A stretch of DNA of 64,000 nucleotides, taken from assembly GCF_002902845.1 (NCBI RefSeq), contig NZ_PPTF01000019.1, forward strand, positions 124,001-188,000. The letters run 5' to 3'. Origin of the DNA: Chromobacterium sinusclupearum. Lineage in GTDB: Bacteria > Pseudomonadota > Gammaproteobacteria > Burkholderiales > Chromobacteriaceae. A program made the position numbers and the translations under genes. Below, in pieces: positions 6,703-15,595 of this stretch. Below the pieces are notes generated by a model, which saw only the letters and a program-made list of their open reading frames with translations, searched no databases and had not been told where the DNA came from. The first letter of the stretch is position 1; the number at the start of each line of letters is the position of its first letter.

Positions 6703-8793
6703 ATGCGCATCCGCTTGACCGCTCTCGCCCTGGCCACCGCAATGGCCCTGCCCGCCGCTGCCAATGCTTACAGCAATATCTACTTCTTTGGGGATAGTCT
6801 GTCCGATGTGGGCGCATTCCAACTGCTGCCCACGCCTACCGGAGGTCAATGGCCGCTTAATGCTCGCTGGACCACAGGTAATGGCGCCAACTGGACTGAC
6901 GTGCTCAGCGGTCATTACGGCCTAAACTCCGTCGCCAATAATCCGAGCAATGCGAATACCAGCAAGCAGGGCAACAATTATGCCCAAGGCGGGGCCATCG
7001 CCCAGGACTACACATCGGCGACGACCAACTTCCCCACAGCAGCCGCAGGCATCGAATCGGTCGGTCCCGACAACGCTACCAAAATCCTAGAGTTGCCCAC
7101 CCAGATCCAGAATTACCTGACCGCCACTGGCGGCAAGGCCGACGCCAATGCCTTGTACACCGTGTGGATCGGAGGCAATGACGTGATCGCCGCGCTCTCT
7201 ACCGCATCGAGCACCACCGGCCAGCAATTCATTACAGCGTCCGCCCAGGCTGCCGCCACCAGCGTAGGGATGCTGGAACGCGCAGGCGCCAAAACAATCA
7301 TTGTTCCGACACTGCCAGACATGTCGGCTGCGCCGCTGGCAATATATGCCTCGCTGCAAGCGGTGCAACAAAAACTTGGCCTGACTGACAATCAAGTGAA
7401 TACCGCCTATGGCGCAGCATGGCAACAATTGAGCGCCGCATCCGGCGCGGGCAACGACCCCAAGTTGATCCAGGCCGCTCTGGCCGCGGCAAACAGCGCT
7501 TTGAGCCTGCCGACAGGCACGGTTGCGGCGTTCTACAACGGCACATCGACCCAAGCTGGGGTGCAACCTAGCCTGCAGCAATTGTCCTCCGGCTATAACC
7601 AGCTAGTAGACATGATGTTGAGCGGCAGCAACCTGCAGCACAATGTGGTGCGCGCCAATGTCGCCTTGCTGTTCCAAGAAATCCTGGCTAATCCGGGCAA
7701 GTATGGTTTCACCAATGTGACCGGCTCGGCCTGCCCCCAATCCGCCATCAGTTGCCCAGCCAACGTTCTGCCTAATCAGGTCTATGTTTTCACCGACCCT
7801 CTGCATCCGACGCCGGCTGCGCATAAGCTGATAGGCGACTATACCTACGGCCTTCTGCAAGCGCCGTTGTTCGCCGCCGCCATGCCTGAATCTGCCTTGA
7901 ACAACGCCCGCCAGCTCGGCAGTGCGCTCGATGCCCGCTACCAGGCTATCCGCTCGCAACAGCGCGCCGTCGGCACGGTCAGCGCCTTTGTGGACGGCGC
8001 ATTCAACCAGGACAAGATTGCTTACAACGGACTGGAATCCAAGCCCAAGGGCCAGCTATACACCCTGGGCCTGGATTTCCAGGCCACGCCGGCGCTGAGC
8101 ATGGGTCTCGCCATGTCACGCCAGCAAGGCAAGTCCGATGTGACGAGCTCCGGCACCCCTGGCACGCTGAACGACCGCACCACGCTGATGACCGGCCTGG
8201 TGAGCTACAACCAGGACAAGTTCTGGATAGACGGCGACGTGCATGTCGGCTCCGGCGACGTCGACACCAGCCGCAGCGTGACGGAAGGCCCGGCGACGAT
8301 CAACATCGGCGGCAAGACGCGCCAGACGCAGTACGGCATGCGCATTGGCGGCGGCTATCGCCTGCAATACGGCAGCCTCACCCATGGCCCGGTGGCGGGT
8401 CTGGATTTCGCGCACGCCAAGGTTGGAGGATTTACCGAACAAGGCGGCAACAGCAGCAGCATGTATTTCAACGAGCAAACCCGCAGCTCACTGGTGGGCC
8501 GCGTGGGTTGGCAGCTGGACGCCACCGTGGGCCAGTTCAGCCCTTACGCCAAGGTCAGCTACGCCCACGAGTTCAAGCAGGATGACCGCAATGTCACCGC
8601 AGGCCTCGCCACCGCTCAGGGCGACTGGACGACCAATCTGGGCAAACCCGCCAGCAACTGGATGGAATGGACGGCGGGCGTCAGCGCCAACTTCAACAAG
8701 AAGGTCACCGCCTTTGGCCAACTCACCGCCACCAGCGGCAAGAACGGCGGCAACCAAACTGGCGGCAACATCGGCGTGGCCGTCTCGTTCTGA
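6703..8793 (+). CDS. GDSL-type esterase/lipase autotransporter
   Basis: The protein has 696 residues. A signal peptide ends at ANA-22. The passenger has the SGNH/GDSL blocks: FFGDSLSDVG with nucleophile Ser32, WIGGND near 157, and TDPLHPT near 365-370 with the catalytic Asp and His. From about residue 420 the protein becomes a 12-strand type beta-barrel ending GGNIGVAVSF with terminal Phe, so the esterase is displayed at the outer surface. This is the EstA/ApeE architecture. Start 6703 has GAGGAG eight bases upstream, and earlier in-frame codons lack a signal peptide. Substrate is unknown; EstA of Pseudomonas affects motility and rhamnolipid. Confidence 0.93.
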   Translation: MRIRLTALALATAMALPAAANAYSNIYFFGDSLSDVGAFQLLPTPTGGQWPLNARWTTGNGANWTDVLSGHYGLNSVANNPSNANTSKQGNNYAQGGAIAQDYTSATTNFPTAAAGIESVGPDNATKILELPTQIQNYLTATGGKADANALYTVWIGGNDVIAALSTASSTTGQQFITASAQAAATSVGMLERAGAKTIIVPTLPDMSAAPLAIYASLQAVQQKLGLTDNQVNTAYGAAWQQLSAASGAGNDPKLIQAALAAANSALSLPTGTVAAFYNGTSTQAGVQPSLQQLSSGYNQLVDMMLSGSNLQHNVVRANVALLFQEILANPGKYGFTNVTGSACPQSAISCPANVLPNQVYVFTDPLHPTPAAHKLIGDYTYGLLQAPLFAAAMPESALNNARQLGSALDARYQAIRSQQRAVGTVSAFVDGAFNQDKIAYNGLESKPKGQLYTLGLDFQATPALSMGLAMSRQQGKSDVTSSGTPGTLNDRTTLMTGLVSYNQDKFWIDGDVHVGSGDVDTSRSVTEGPATINIGGKTRQTQYGMRIGGGYRLQYGSLTHGPVAGLDFAHAKVGGFTEQGGNSSSMYFNEQTRSSLVGRVGWQLDATVGQFSPYAKVSYAHEFKQDDRNVTAGLATAQGDWTTNLGKPASNWMEWTAGVSANFNKKVTAFGQLTATSGKNGGNQTGGNIGVAVSF

Positions 8794-8811
8794 TCCTTCA
8801 CGCAAGAAACA

Positions 8812-8844
8812 AAACAGGCTCCGCATGCGGAGCCTGTTTTTTTA
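8812..8844 (+). terminator. Terminator between the autotransporter gene and thrC
   Basis: AACAGGCTCCGCA and TGCGGAGCCTGTT form a perfect stem, followed by a run of seven T on the plus strand. The minus strand also has AA-rich flanks, but thrC ends 16 bases away, so it may help end both convergent transcripts. Confidence 0.9.
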
Positions 8845-8859
8845 TGCCATCACGGCGGC

Positions 8860-10269
8860 TTAGGCCAAGGTCTTCTCGATCAAGGCCTTGACCTGGCCGG
8901 CATCCGCCGGCAGCGTCACCACGCGCTGCGGCAAGGATTCCAGCCGCTCGAAACCAGCCGGCCGCGGCGGGTCGCGATCCAGCGCCTCGCGTATGGTTTC
9001 GGCGAACTTGGCCGGCAGCGCGGTTTCCAGGCAAACGATGGTTTCGCCGGGACGGCGCAGCGCGCGCGCCACCTTGATGCCGTCGGCGGTGTGGGTGTCC
9101 ACCACTACGCCGTCCTCGGCGTCGACTTGGCGGATGGTGGCGAGGCGGTCGGCGTGCGCGCTCCTGCCGGAGACGAAGCCAAACTGCTCGCGCACGCGGC
9201 TCATCGTTTCCGCATCCAGCTGGAAGCCGCCGCCGGCGTCCACCTCGGCCCACAAGCGCTTCACCGTCTCGCCGTCGCGGCCCATCAGGTCGAACACGAA
9301 GCGCTCGAAGTTGGAGGCCTTGGAGATGTCCATGGACGGGCTGGAGGTGACATAGGTGCGCTCGCTGCCGCGCGGCGCGTAGCGGCCGGTGCGGAAGAAC
9401 TCGTCCAACACGTCGTTTTCGTTGGTGGCGACGATCAGGCGGTCTATCGGCAGGCCCATCTGCCGCGCCACATGGCCGGCGCAGACATTGCCGAAGTTGC
9501 CGGACGGCACGCAGAAGCTGACTGGCTGATCGTTGCTGTCCGTCGCGCGGAAGTAGCCGTGGAAGTAGTACACCACCTGGGCCACCACGCGCGCCCAGTT
9601 GATCGAGTTGACGGTGCCGATCTTGTGGCGCGCCTTGAAGGCATGGTCGTTCTGCACCGCCTTCACGATGTCCTGGCAGTCGTCGAACATGCCCTGGATG
9701 GCGATGTTATGGATGTTTTCATCCTGCAGGCTGTACATCTGCGCGCGCTGGAAAGCGCTCATCTTGCCGTCCGGGCTCAGCATGAACACATGGATGCCGC
9801 GCTTGCCGCGCATGGCATACTCGGCAGCGGAGCCGGTGTCGCCGGAGGTGGCGCCCAGGATGTTCAGCGTCTCGCCGCGCTTATCCAGCACGTATTCGAA
9901 CAGCTGGCCGAGGAACTGCATGGCCATGTCCTTGAACGCCAGCGTCGGGCCATTGGATAGCTCCAGGATGACCAGGCCGTCATGCAGGCGCTTGATCGGC
10001 GTGATGGCCTCGCTGCCGAAGGTTTCCGCGCGGTAAGCGCGCTCGACGATGCCCTTCAGGTCTTGCGCAGGGATGTCGTCGGCGAACAGGCGGATGATTT
10101 CAAACGCCAGCTCGGCATAGCTCAAGCCGCGCCAGGCCTCCAGCGTGGCGCGGTCAATCTGCGGGTAGCGCTCCGGCAGCAGCAGGCCGCCGTCCGGCGC
10201 CAGGCCCATCAGCACGGTTTCGCAAAACGGCAGCGGCGCCATGCCGCCGCGGGTACTGACATATTTCAT
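8860..10269 (-). CDS. thrC: Threonine synthase
   Basis: The protein has 469 residues, the length of class II threonine synthases. It converts O-phosphohomoserine to threonine with pyridoxal phosphate. Visible blocks: MKYVSTRGGMAPLPFCETVL at the start, LSNGPTLAFKDMAMQFLGQL with the PLP-binding Lys, ATSGDTGSAAEYAMRG, the SINWARVVAQVVYYFHGYFR segment, and CVPSGNFGNVCAGHVA. The start at 10269 overlaps the stop of the upstream small gene as ATGA, so translation is probably coupled. The hom-small gene-thrC unit makes threonine from aspartate semialdehyde, with thrB encoded elsewhere. Confidence 0.95.
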   Translation of the reverse strand: MKYVSTRGGMAPLPFCETVLMGLAPDGGLLLPERYPQIDRATLEAWRGLSYAELAFEIIRLFADDIPAQDLKGIVERAYRAETFGSEAITPIKRLHDGLVILELSNGPTLAFKDMAMQFLGQLFEYVLDKRGETLNILGATSGDTGSAAEYAMRGKRGIHVFMLSPDGKMSAFQRAQMYSLQDENIHNIAIQGMFDDCQDIVKAVQNDHAFKARHKIGTVNSINWARVVAQVVYYFHGYFRATDSNDQPVSFCVPSGNFGNVCAGHVARQMGLPIDRLIVATNENDVLDEFFRTGRYAPRGSERTYVTSSPSMDISKASNFERFVFDLMGRDGETVKRLWAEVDAGGGFQLDAETMSRVREQFGFVSGRSAHADRLATIRQVDAEDGVVVDTHTADGIKVARALRRPGETIVCLETALPAKFAETIREALDRDPPRPAGFERLESLPQRVVTLPADAGQVKALIEKTLA

Positions 10270-10601
10270 TGCTGTGTTTCCAGATATTGGCCGCAGGCGG
10301 CGGACGCCTCCTTCAGGCGCTGTTTGCCGCGCGGGTCGTCTTTCTTGATCTGGCCGGTGAGCACGCCCATCACCTCCTCCGCGGTGAAGGTATTGGCCAG
10401 TTTCTCGCTGGCGCACTGGCAATAACGCTGCACCTGCTCGTTGCCGGGCTGGCCGACGCCGTCGGAAGCCGGCGTGCGCTTCAGGCAACCGCGCATCAGG
10501 AAACCCTGCAGCAACTGATGCTGACCGGGGCTCAGCGGCGTCGCCGCGGCGACGCCGGTAAACAGCGCGGCGTACAAGCCGGCTTGCAAAGACTTAGTCA
10601 T
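10266..10601 (-). CDS. Small exported Cys-containing protein inside the hom-thrC operon
   Basis: The protein has 111 residues. MTKSLQAGLYAALFTGVAAA is a likely signal peptide cleaved near residue 20. The mature part has four Cys in GCLKRT, RYCQCASEKL and AACGQYL, a spacing consistent with two disulfides in the periplasm. It starts 8 bases inside the end of hom and ends overlapping the thrC start, so all three are probably translated as a chain. Why an exported protein is tied to threonine synthesis is unclear. No family recognised with confidence. Confidence 0.75.
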   Translation of the reverse strand: MTKSLQAGLYAALFTGVAAATPLSPGQHQLLQGFLMRGCLKRTPASDGVGQPGNEQVQRYCQCASEKLANTFTAEEVMGVLTGQIKKDDPRGKQRLKEASAACGQYLETQQ

Positions 10602-11904
10602 TCAACTCTTCCATCCTCAGACGCACTACCTTGCCAGCCACGCTGTCCAGCGCTTCGATGCTGGCTATGGCCCGATTGATCGCTTTTTCCTGCACGCGGT
10701 GGGTCAGGATCACCACTTCGGCGGTGCCGTCGCTGACCGATCCCTTCTGGATCAGCGCCTCGATCGAGATGCCGTTCTCGGCCAGCAGGCGGGTGATATT
10801 GGCCAGCACGCCGGCGCGGTCCACGGCGCCGATGCGCAGGTAATAGGAGCTGGTGACGTCCGCAATCGGCAGAATCGGCAAGTCCTGCAACTGGTCCGGC
10901 TGGAAGGCCAGATGCGGCACGCGATGCTCCGGGTCCGAAGTCAGCAAACGGGTGACATCGACAATGTCGGCCACCACCGCCGACGCGGTGGGCAGGGCAC
11001 CTGCGCCGGCGCCGTAATACAGCGTCGGCCCCAGCGCGTCGCCCTTGACCAGCACCGCGTTCATCACGCCGTTGACGTTGGCGATCAGCCGGCTTTCCGG
11101 AATCAGCGTCGGATGCACGCGCAGCTCCACGCCCTTGTCGGTGCGGCGGGTCAGGCCCAGCAGCTTGACGCGGTAGCCGAGCTCCTCGGCGTAGCGGATG
11201 TCGCGCCCATCCAGCTTGCTGATGCCCTCCAGATAGCACTGATCGAACTGCATCGGGATGCCGAAGGCCAACGCCGCCATGATGGTCAGCTTGTGGCCGG
11301 CGTCGTGGCCTTCGATGTCGAACGTAGGGTCTGCCTCGGCATAGCCAAGCCGCTGCGCCTCGGCCAGCACGTCGGCGAAACTGGCGCCCTTGTCGCGCAT
11401 CTCGGTCAGGATGAAGTTGGAGGTGCCGTTGATGATGCCGGCAATCCATTCGATGCGGTTGGCGGCCAGGCCTTCGCGCAAGGTCTTGATGATGGGAATG
11501 CCGCCGGCCACGGCCGCCTCGAACGCCACCATCACGCCCTTCTCCTGGGCGCGGGCGAAAATTTCCGTGCCGTGCAACGCCAGCAGCTTCTTGTTGGCGG
11601 TGACCACGTGCTTGCCGTTGGCGATGGCCTTCAGCACCAGCTCCTTGGCGATGGTGTCGCCGCCGATCAATTCAACCACGATGTCCACGTCCGGGTTGTT
11701 GACGACCAGCAGCGCATCGTCCACCACCTGCACATCCGGCCCCAAGGCGGCGCGGGCCTTGGCCACGTCGCGGTTGGCGGCCTGGATCAGACGGATTTCG
11801 CGGCCGGCGCGGCGGGTAATCTCGCCGGCGTTGCGTTTCAACACGGTGGCGGTGCCGCCGCCGACGGTGCCGACGCCCATCAGGCCGATATTGATCGGTT
11901 TCAT
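10594..11904 (-). CDS. hom: Homoserine dehydrogenase
   Basis: The protein has 436 residues. It reduces aspartate semialdehyde to homoserine for threonine and methionine. The Rossmann site is IGLMGVGTVGGGTATVLKRN; ANKKLLALHG and GIINGTSNFILTEM follow in the catalytic domain with DPTFDIEGHDAGHKL. A C-terminal ACT domain (SYYLRIGAVDRAGVLANITR) suggests feedback control by threonine. The start at 11904 (MKPINIG) has GGAG seven bases upstream; codons upstream to 11943 lack conserved sequence. It is downstream of alaA in the same direction. Confidence 0.95.
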   Translation of the reverse strand: MKPINIGLMGVGTVGGGTATVLKRNAGEITRRAGREIRLIQAANRDVAKARAALGPDVQVVDDALLVVNNPDVDIVVELIGGDTIAKELVLKAIANGKHVVTANKKLLALHGTEIFARAQEKGVMVAFEAAVAGGIPIIKTLREGLAANRIEWIAGIINGTSNFILTEMRDKGASFADVLAEAQRLGYAEADPTFDIEGHDAGHKLTIMAALAFGIPMQFDQCYLEGISKLDGRDIRYAEELGYRVKLLGLTRRTDKGVELRVHPTLIPESRLIANVNGVMNAVLVKGDALGPTLYYGAGAGALPTASAVVADIVDVTRLLTSDPEHRVPHLAFQPDQLQDLPILPIADVTSSYYLRIGAVDRAGVLANITRLLAENGISIEALIQKGSVSDGTAEVVILTHRVQEKAINRAIASIEALDSVAGKVVRLRMEELND

Positions 11905-11949
11905 ATACATCTCCATTCTGTCCCTGGTTTTTATTCGGCTCAAGGCCGT

Positions 11950-11970
11950 CTGGACAGGCTGCGCCTGTCC
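11950..11970. terminator. Perfect hairpin between alaA and hom
   Basis: GGACAGGC and GCCTGTCC pair across a TGC loop (11952-11970). There is no T-run, so it is an RNA stability or weak attenuation structure rather than a proven terminator. Confidence 0.35.
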
Positions 11971-12017
11971 GCACGGTCCTGGCGGCGAGGTTTCCCCCGC
12001 CGCCCGCTTTCATGCGC

Positions 12018-13250
12018 TTATTCGGCGCTGCCGTGGCGCTTGCGGTAACGCTCGAGGAAGCTGGCGATCCGGCCGATGGCCTCGATCAGATCATCCGAGT
12101 TGGGAAGGAATACCACGCGGAAGTGATCGTGCGCAATCCAGTTGAAGCCGCTGCCCTGCACCAGCAGCACCTTCTCCTGTTGCAACAGCTCCAGGATGAA
12201 CTGCTGGTCGTCGGCGATCGGATAAACCTTGGGGTCCAGCTTGGGGAACAAGTACAAGGCGCCCTGCGGCTTGACGCAGCTGACGCCCGGGATCTCGGTC
12301 AACAGCTTGTGCGCCAGATCGCGCTGGCGCGCCAGGCGGCCGCCCGGCGCCACCAGGTCGTCTATGCTCTGGTAGCCGCCCAGCGCCGTCTGGATCGCAT
12401 ACTGCGATGGCACGTTGGCGCACAGCCGCATCGAGGCCAGCATGTTCAGGCCCTCGATATAGTCCTTGGCATGCGTCTTCTCGCCGGACAGCACCATCCA
12501 GCCGGCGCGGTAGCCGCAGGCGCGGTAGTTCTTGGACAGGCCATTCAGCGTCACCACAAAGAGGTCCGGCGCCAGCGAGGCGATGGAAGTGTGCTTGACC
12601 GCGTCGTACAGCACCTTGTCGTAGATTTCGTCGGCGTAGATGATCAGCTGGTGCTGGCGCGCCAGGTCGACGATCTGCTGCAGCAAGGCCGGCGGATAGA
12701 CCGCGCCGGTCGGGTTGTTGGGGTTGATGATGACGATGGCGCGGCTGGACGGGGTGATCTTGGCGCGGATGTCGTCGATGCTGGGGAACCAGCCCTGCTC
12801 TTCGTCGCAGACGTAGTGCACGGCCTTGCCGCCGGCCAGGCTGACCGCCGCGGTCCACAGCGGATAATCCGGCGCCGGCACCAGCACTTCATCGCCGTTG
12901 TCCAGCAGCGCCTGCATGGCCATCACGATCAGTTCGGACACGCCGTTGCCGATGATGATGTCGTCCATCGCGACATTGGGCAGGTTCTTCTGCTGCGCGT
13001 AATGCATGATGGCCTTGCGCGCGGCGAACAGGCCCTTGGAATCGGAATAGCCGGAGGCGGCCGGCAGGTTGACGATCACGTCTTCGATGATCTCGTCCGG
13101 CGCGAAAAAACCAAACGGCGCCGGGTTGCCGATATTCAGCTTGATGATGCGATGGCCCTCATCCTCCATCTTCTTGGCGTGCTCGAGCACCGGGCCACGA
13201 ATGTCGTAGCAGACGTTGGCGAGCTTGTTGGATTTATGTACGGGCTGCAT
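12018..13250 (-). CDS. alaA: Alanine-synthesising aminotransferase, AlaA (YfbQ) type
   Basis: The protein has 410 residues. It is a class I PLP aminotransferase that makes alanine from pyruvate and glutamate. Blocks: SNKLANVCYDIRGPVLEHAK, IIKLNIGNPAPFGFFAPDEI, IINPNNPTGAVYPPALL, YADEIYDKVLYD, and the PLP Lys in TLNGLSKNYRACGYRAGW. I chose the ATG at 13250 because homologues begin there. An in-frame ATG at 13319 has a better GAGAGA ribosome site and would add 23 residues of unconserved sequence. It lies upstream of hom, the usual betaproteobacterial order. Confidence 0.9.
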   Translation of the reverse strand: MQPVHKSNKLANVCYDIRGPVLEHAKKMEDEGHRIIKLNIGNPAPFGFFAPDEIIEDVIVNLPAASGYSDSKGLFAARKAIMHYAQQKNLPNVAMDDIIIGNGVSELIVMAMQALLDNGDEVLVPAPDYPLWTAAVSLAGGKAVHYVCDEEQGWFPSIDDIRAKITPSSRAIVIINPNNPTGAVYPPALLQQIVDLARQHQLIIYADEIYDKVLYDAVKHTSIASLAPDLFVVTLNGLSKNYRACGYRAGWMVLSGEKTHAKDYIEGLNMLASMRLCANVPSQYAIQTALGGYQSIDDLVAPGGRLARQRDLAHKLLTEIPGVSCVKPQGALYLFPKLDPKVYPIADDQQFILELLQQEKVLLVQGSGFNWIAHDHFRVVFLPNSDDLIEAIGRIASFLERYRKRHGSAE

Positions 13251-13390
13251 GGAGGGGGTTTCCGTTTCGGGCTGCCCGCCAGACGCTATGGCGTTTCTTT
13301 GGCGGTGTGGCTGTTTCATGGGATCTCTCGTATTGGTTGGCCGGCGGGAAACCACATACAGGGCGTGGTCGCGTCCACTCCGGGTCTGGG

Positions 13391-13396
13391 TATAAT
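13391..13396 (+). promoter_or_regulatory. Possible -10 element for the Mth938-like gene
   Basis: A perfect TATAAT lies 85 bases before the start codon at 13481, in the divergent region between alaA and this gene. No convincing -35 hexamer is seen at 16-18 bases. Confidence 0.35.
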
Positions 13397-13480
13397 CCTA
13401 TCCCAATCTTTGACGCACTGCACAGCGCCGACGCGCGGCGCGCGCATCGTCCGCAACCCAGAGTCAATGGAGCCATTCCG

Positions 13481-13849
13481 ATGAAAATGCATCAGTCGCT
13501 GGGACAGGGCAAAAACCTGTTCACCGGCTACGGCGAAGGCCATGTGCTGATCAACGCCCAACGCCACGACGGCAACCTGATCGTCAGCGGCGACGAGATC
13601 GTCAGCTGGGCCGCGCCGGACTTCCCCAACCTGGCCGCGGAGCATTTCGAGGTCTTGCTGGCTTATCAGCCGGAAGTGGTTCTGTTCGGTTCCGGCAAGA
13701 GCCAACGCTTCGTCCATCCCAAGCTGTACGCCGCGCTGACCCAGGCCGGCATCGGCATCGAGTGCATGGACACCCAGGCCGCCTGCCGCACCTTCAACAT
13801 CCTGCTGGCGGAAGACCGCCGCGTGATCGCCGCGCTGCTGGCGATCTAA
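13481..13849 (+). CDS. Mth938-like (DUF498/NDUFAF3-type) domain protein
   Basis: The protein has 122 residues. The pattern GQGKNLFTGYGEGHVLINAQ, then PEVVLFGSGKSQRFVHPKL and GIGIECMDTQAACRTFNIL, matches the Mth938-like fold. The mitochondrial relative NDUFAF3 assists complex I assembly. The bacterial role is not established, although the window also holds a nuo operon far away. It is divergent from alaA. Its stop overlaps the stop of the convergent MFS gene. Confidence 0.85.
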   Translation: MKMHQSLGQGKNLFTGYGEGHVLINAQRHDGNLIVSGDEIVSWAAPDFPNLAAEHFEVLLAYQPEVVLFGSGKSQRFVHPKLYAALTQAGIGIECMDTQAACRTFNILLAEDRRVIAALLAI

Positions 13850-15159
13850 GCCGCCTCCTCCGCCCGCGTCCGCGCGGGCTCGCGGTGATAGGCCCACACC
13901 ACGCCCGCCGCAGCCAAGGCCAATAGCGCGAGCAGGGCGAACAGCGCCGGCTGGCTCCACGACAGCCCGATCAGCACGCCGCCCAGCCACGGCCCCAGCA
14001 CCGAACCGATGCGGCCGATGCCGAGGCTCCAGCCTACGCCGGTGGCGCGCAGGCAGGTGGGATAGGCGCTGGCCGCCAGCGCATTGACCGCCGGCTGGAC
14101 GCCGATGACGCAGAAGCCGGCGCAAAACAGCAGCCCATACAGCCACAAGGCCTCGCCTTCGATGCCGCCCAGCGTCCACAAGCCCAATGCCGCCAGCAGA
14201 AAGCTGGCCAGCAACACCTTGCGGAAGCCCAGACGGTCTATCCAGTGACCGAAGGCCAACGTGCCCACCACTCCGCCCAGTTGCAGCATGCTGCCCGCCA
14301 GCAGGGCATGGCGCATGTCCAGCCCTTGCGCCCGCAGCAGCGATGGCATCCAGTTGGACAGGAAATACAGCACGATCAGATTCAGAAAACTGAGCAGCCA
14401 CAGCAGCAGCGTGCGCCGGGCCAAGCCATGGCGGAACAGTTCGATCACCGGATTGCGCGAAGCCGGCTGTTCCGCCAGCCACGGCTGACAATCGGCCGGC
14501 AAGGCAGGGTCCATCCGCCGCAGCCAGAACAGGGCCTGCGCCGGCCGACCGCGCAGCAGCAGGAATTTCGCCGACTCGGGCAGACCGCGCAGCATAGGCA
14601 GCCACAAGAGCAGCGGCGCGGCGCCGCCGACGATGAACACCGCGCGCCAGCCATGGGCCGGAATCAGCCAGGCGGCCAGCAAGCCCCCCAGCAGCGCGCC
14701 GGCGGTGAAGCCGCAGGAAATGATCATCATCAGGCTGGCGCGCCGCCGCGCCGGGCTATATTCGCCGGCCAGAGCCATCGCATTGGGCATGATGCCGCCC
14801 AAGCCGATGCCGGTGATCAGCCGCAGCGCGATCAACTGCGGCAGGCTGGCGGCCAGGGACGTGGCCAGCATGCCGGCGGAAAAGAGCAGCGTGCACAGCA
14901 GCAACACCGGGCGGCGGCCGATGCGGTCCGCCACAGCGCCGAACAGCAGCGCGCCCAGCATCAGCCCCAGCAGGCCGGAGCCGAACACCGGCCCCAGCGC
15001 CGCCTTGGCAATGCCCCAGTCTTCCAGCAGGGCCGGCGCCACATAACCCATGGCCTGCACGTCGAAGCCGTCCAGAATCATGCACAAGCCGCACAGAATC
15101 AACAGCCGATACTGAAATGCGCCCAACGGCCGCTCGTCCAACCACTTGCCCAGCTCCAT
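13846..15159 (-). CDS. MFS transporter, aromatic acid:H+ symporter-like
   Basis: The protein has 437 residues with 12 predicted helices. The helix 1 signature LDGFDVQAMGYVAPAL and the loop 2-3 motif GAVADRIGRRPVLLL are those of the AAHS (PcaK/BenK-like) branch of the MFS. A likely function is proton-coupled uptake of an aromatic acid or similar organic anion. Start 15159 (MELGKWLDE) is chosen; a GTG- or ATG-led extension to 15180 adds only seven residues. No ring-cleavage genes are adjacent, so the substrate is unknown. Confidence 0.82.
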   Translation of the reverse strand: MELGKWLDERPLGAFQYRLLILCGLCMILDGFDVQAMGYVAPALLEDWGIAKAALGPVFGSGLLGLMLGALLFGAVADRIGRRPVLLLCTLLFSAGMLATSLAASLPQLIALRLITGIGLGGIMPNAMALAGEYSPARRRASLMMIISCGFTAGALLGGLLAAWLIPAHGWRAVFIVGGAAPLLLWLPMLRGLPESAKFLLLRGRPAQALFWLRRMDPALPADCQPWLAEQPASRNPVIELFRHGLARRTLLLWLLSFLNLIVLYFLSNWMPSLLRAQGLDMRHALLAGSMLQLGGVVGTLAFGHWIDRLGFRKVLLASFLLAALGLWTLGGIEGEALWLYGLLFCAGFCVIGVQPAVNALAASAYPTCLRATGVGWSLGIGRIGSVLGPWLGGVLIGLSWSQPALFALLALLALAAAGVVWAYHREPARTRAEEAA

Positions 15160-15316
15160 GCCCGCCCCTTCGATATGCAAATGTCAAAACAGCATCGAGG
15201 AATGCGGGGAATGGGTCAAGCTGCGGCGCAGCACCAGATGCTGGCAAGCAAATACAAAAGAATAATAAATGACGGCATTAATCGGCAGCGTCCCACTCCC
15301 CTTTGGCCCGTGCCGG

Positions 15317-15390
15317 CAAAACAGACTTGGGCCAGGGGCTTTTAAGCCGCCGTTTTTTTGATCGGCGGCGCCTGGTCCAAGCCTGTTTTG
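15317..15390. repeat. 74-base imperfect palindrome
   Basis: The left arm reads CAAAACAG-A-CTTGG-GCCAGG, then GGCTTTTAA, then GCCGCCG. The reverse complement of the right arm reads CAAAACAG-G-CTTGG-ACCAGG-C-GCCGCCG. The arms flank a TTTTTTTGAT loop. The extra bases in one arm contain a small nested palindrome, GGCTTTTAAGCC. It may be a folded RNA or a decayed inverted-repeat element. Confidence 0.65.
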
Positions 15391-15511
15391 TCGGGGTTTC
15401 TCGGGCCGTAGGGGCGGCCTGGGGGTGCCGGGGGGCTGGCCGCGCAGCCCCCTGGCCTGCCCATCGGGCAGCCTAGCCATGCAAACATCCATCCGTACAG
15501 CGGACTCCACA

Positions 15512-15552
15512 TAAAACAAAATGCCGCTCACTTTCCGCAAGTGAACGGCATT
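15512..15552 (-). terminator. Terminator of ndh
   Basis: On the minus strand AATGCCG-T-TCACTT and AAGTGA-G-CGGCATT pair with a short loop and are followed by TTGTTTTAT. It lies 44 bases past the ndh stop. Confidence 0.85.
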
Positions 15553-15595
15553 CGCTAAAACCTTCCGAGCCGGACCTAAACGGCCCAGCACACCA

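Larger units (their letters stand above)
15160..15595. other. 436-base gap upstream of the MFS gene, with a long palindrome
   Basis: No convincing gene is present. The part near the MFS start is AT-rich (15240-15285) and probably holds its promoter. The rest contains the 74-base palindrome at 15317-15390, a GC-rich stretch, and the ndh terminator at 15512-15552. A 135-codon frame across it on the minus strand has no ribosome site or family resemblance. Confidence 0.5.

Noticed and set aside
15184..15591. 135-codon frame in the MFS-ndh gap
   Set aside because: It covers the palindrome and the ndh terminator, has no ribosome site and no family resemblance.
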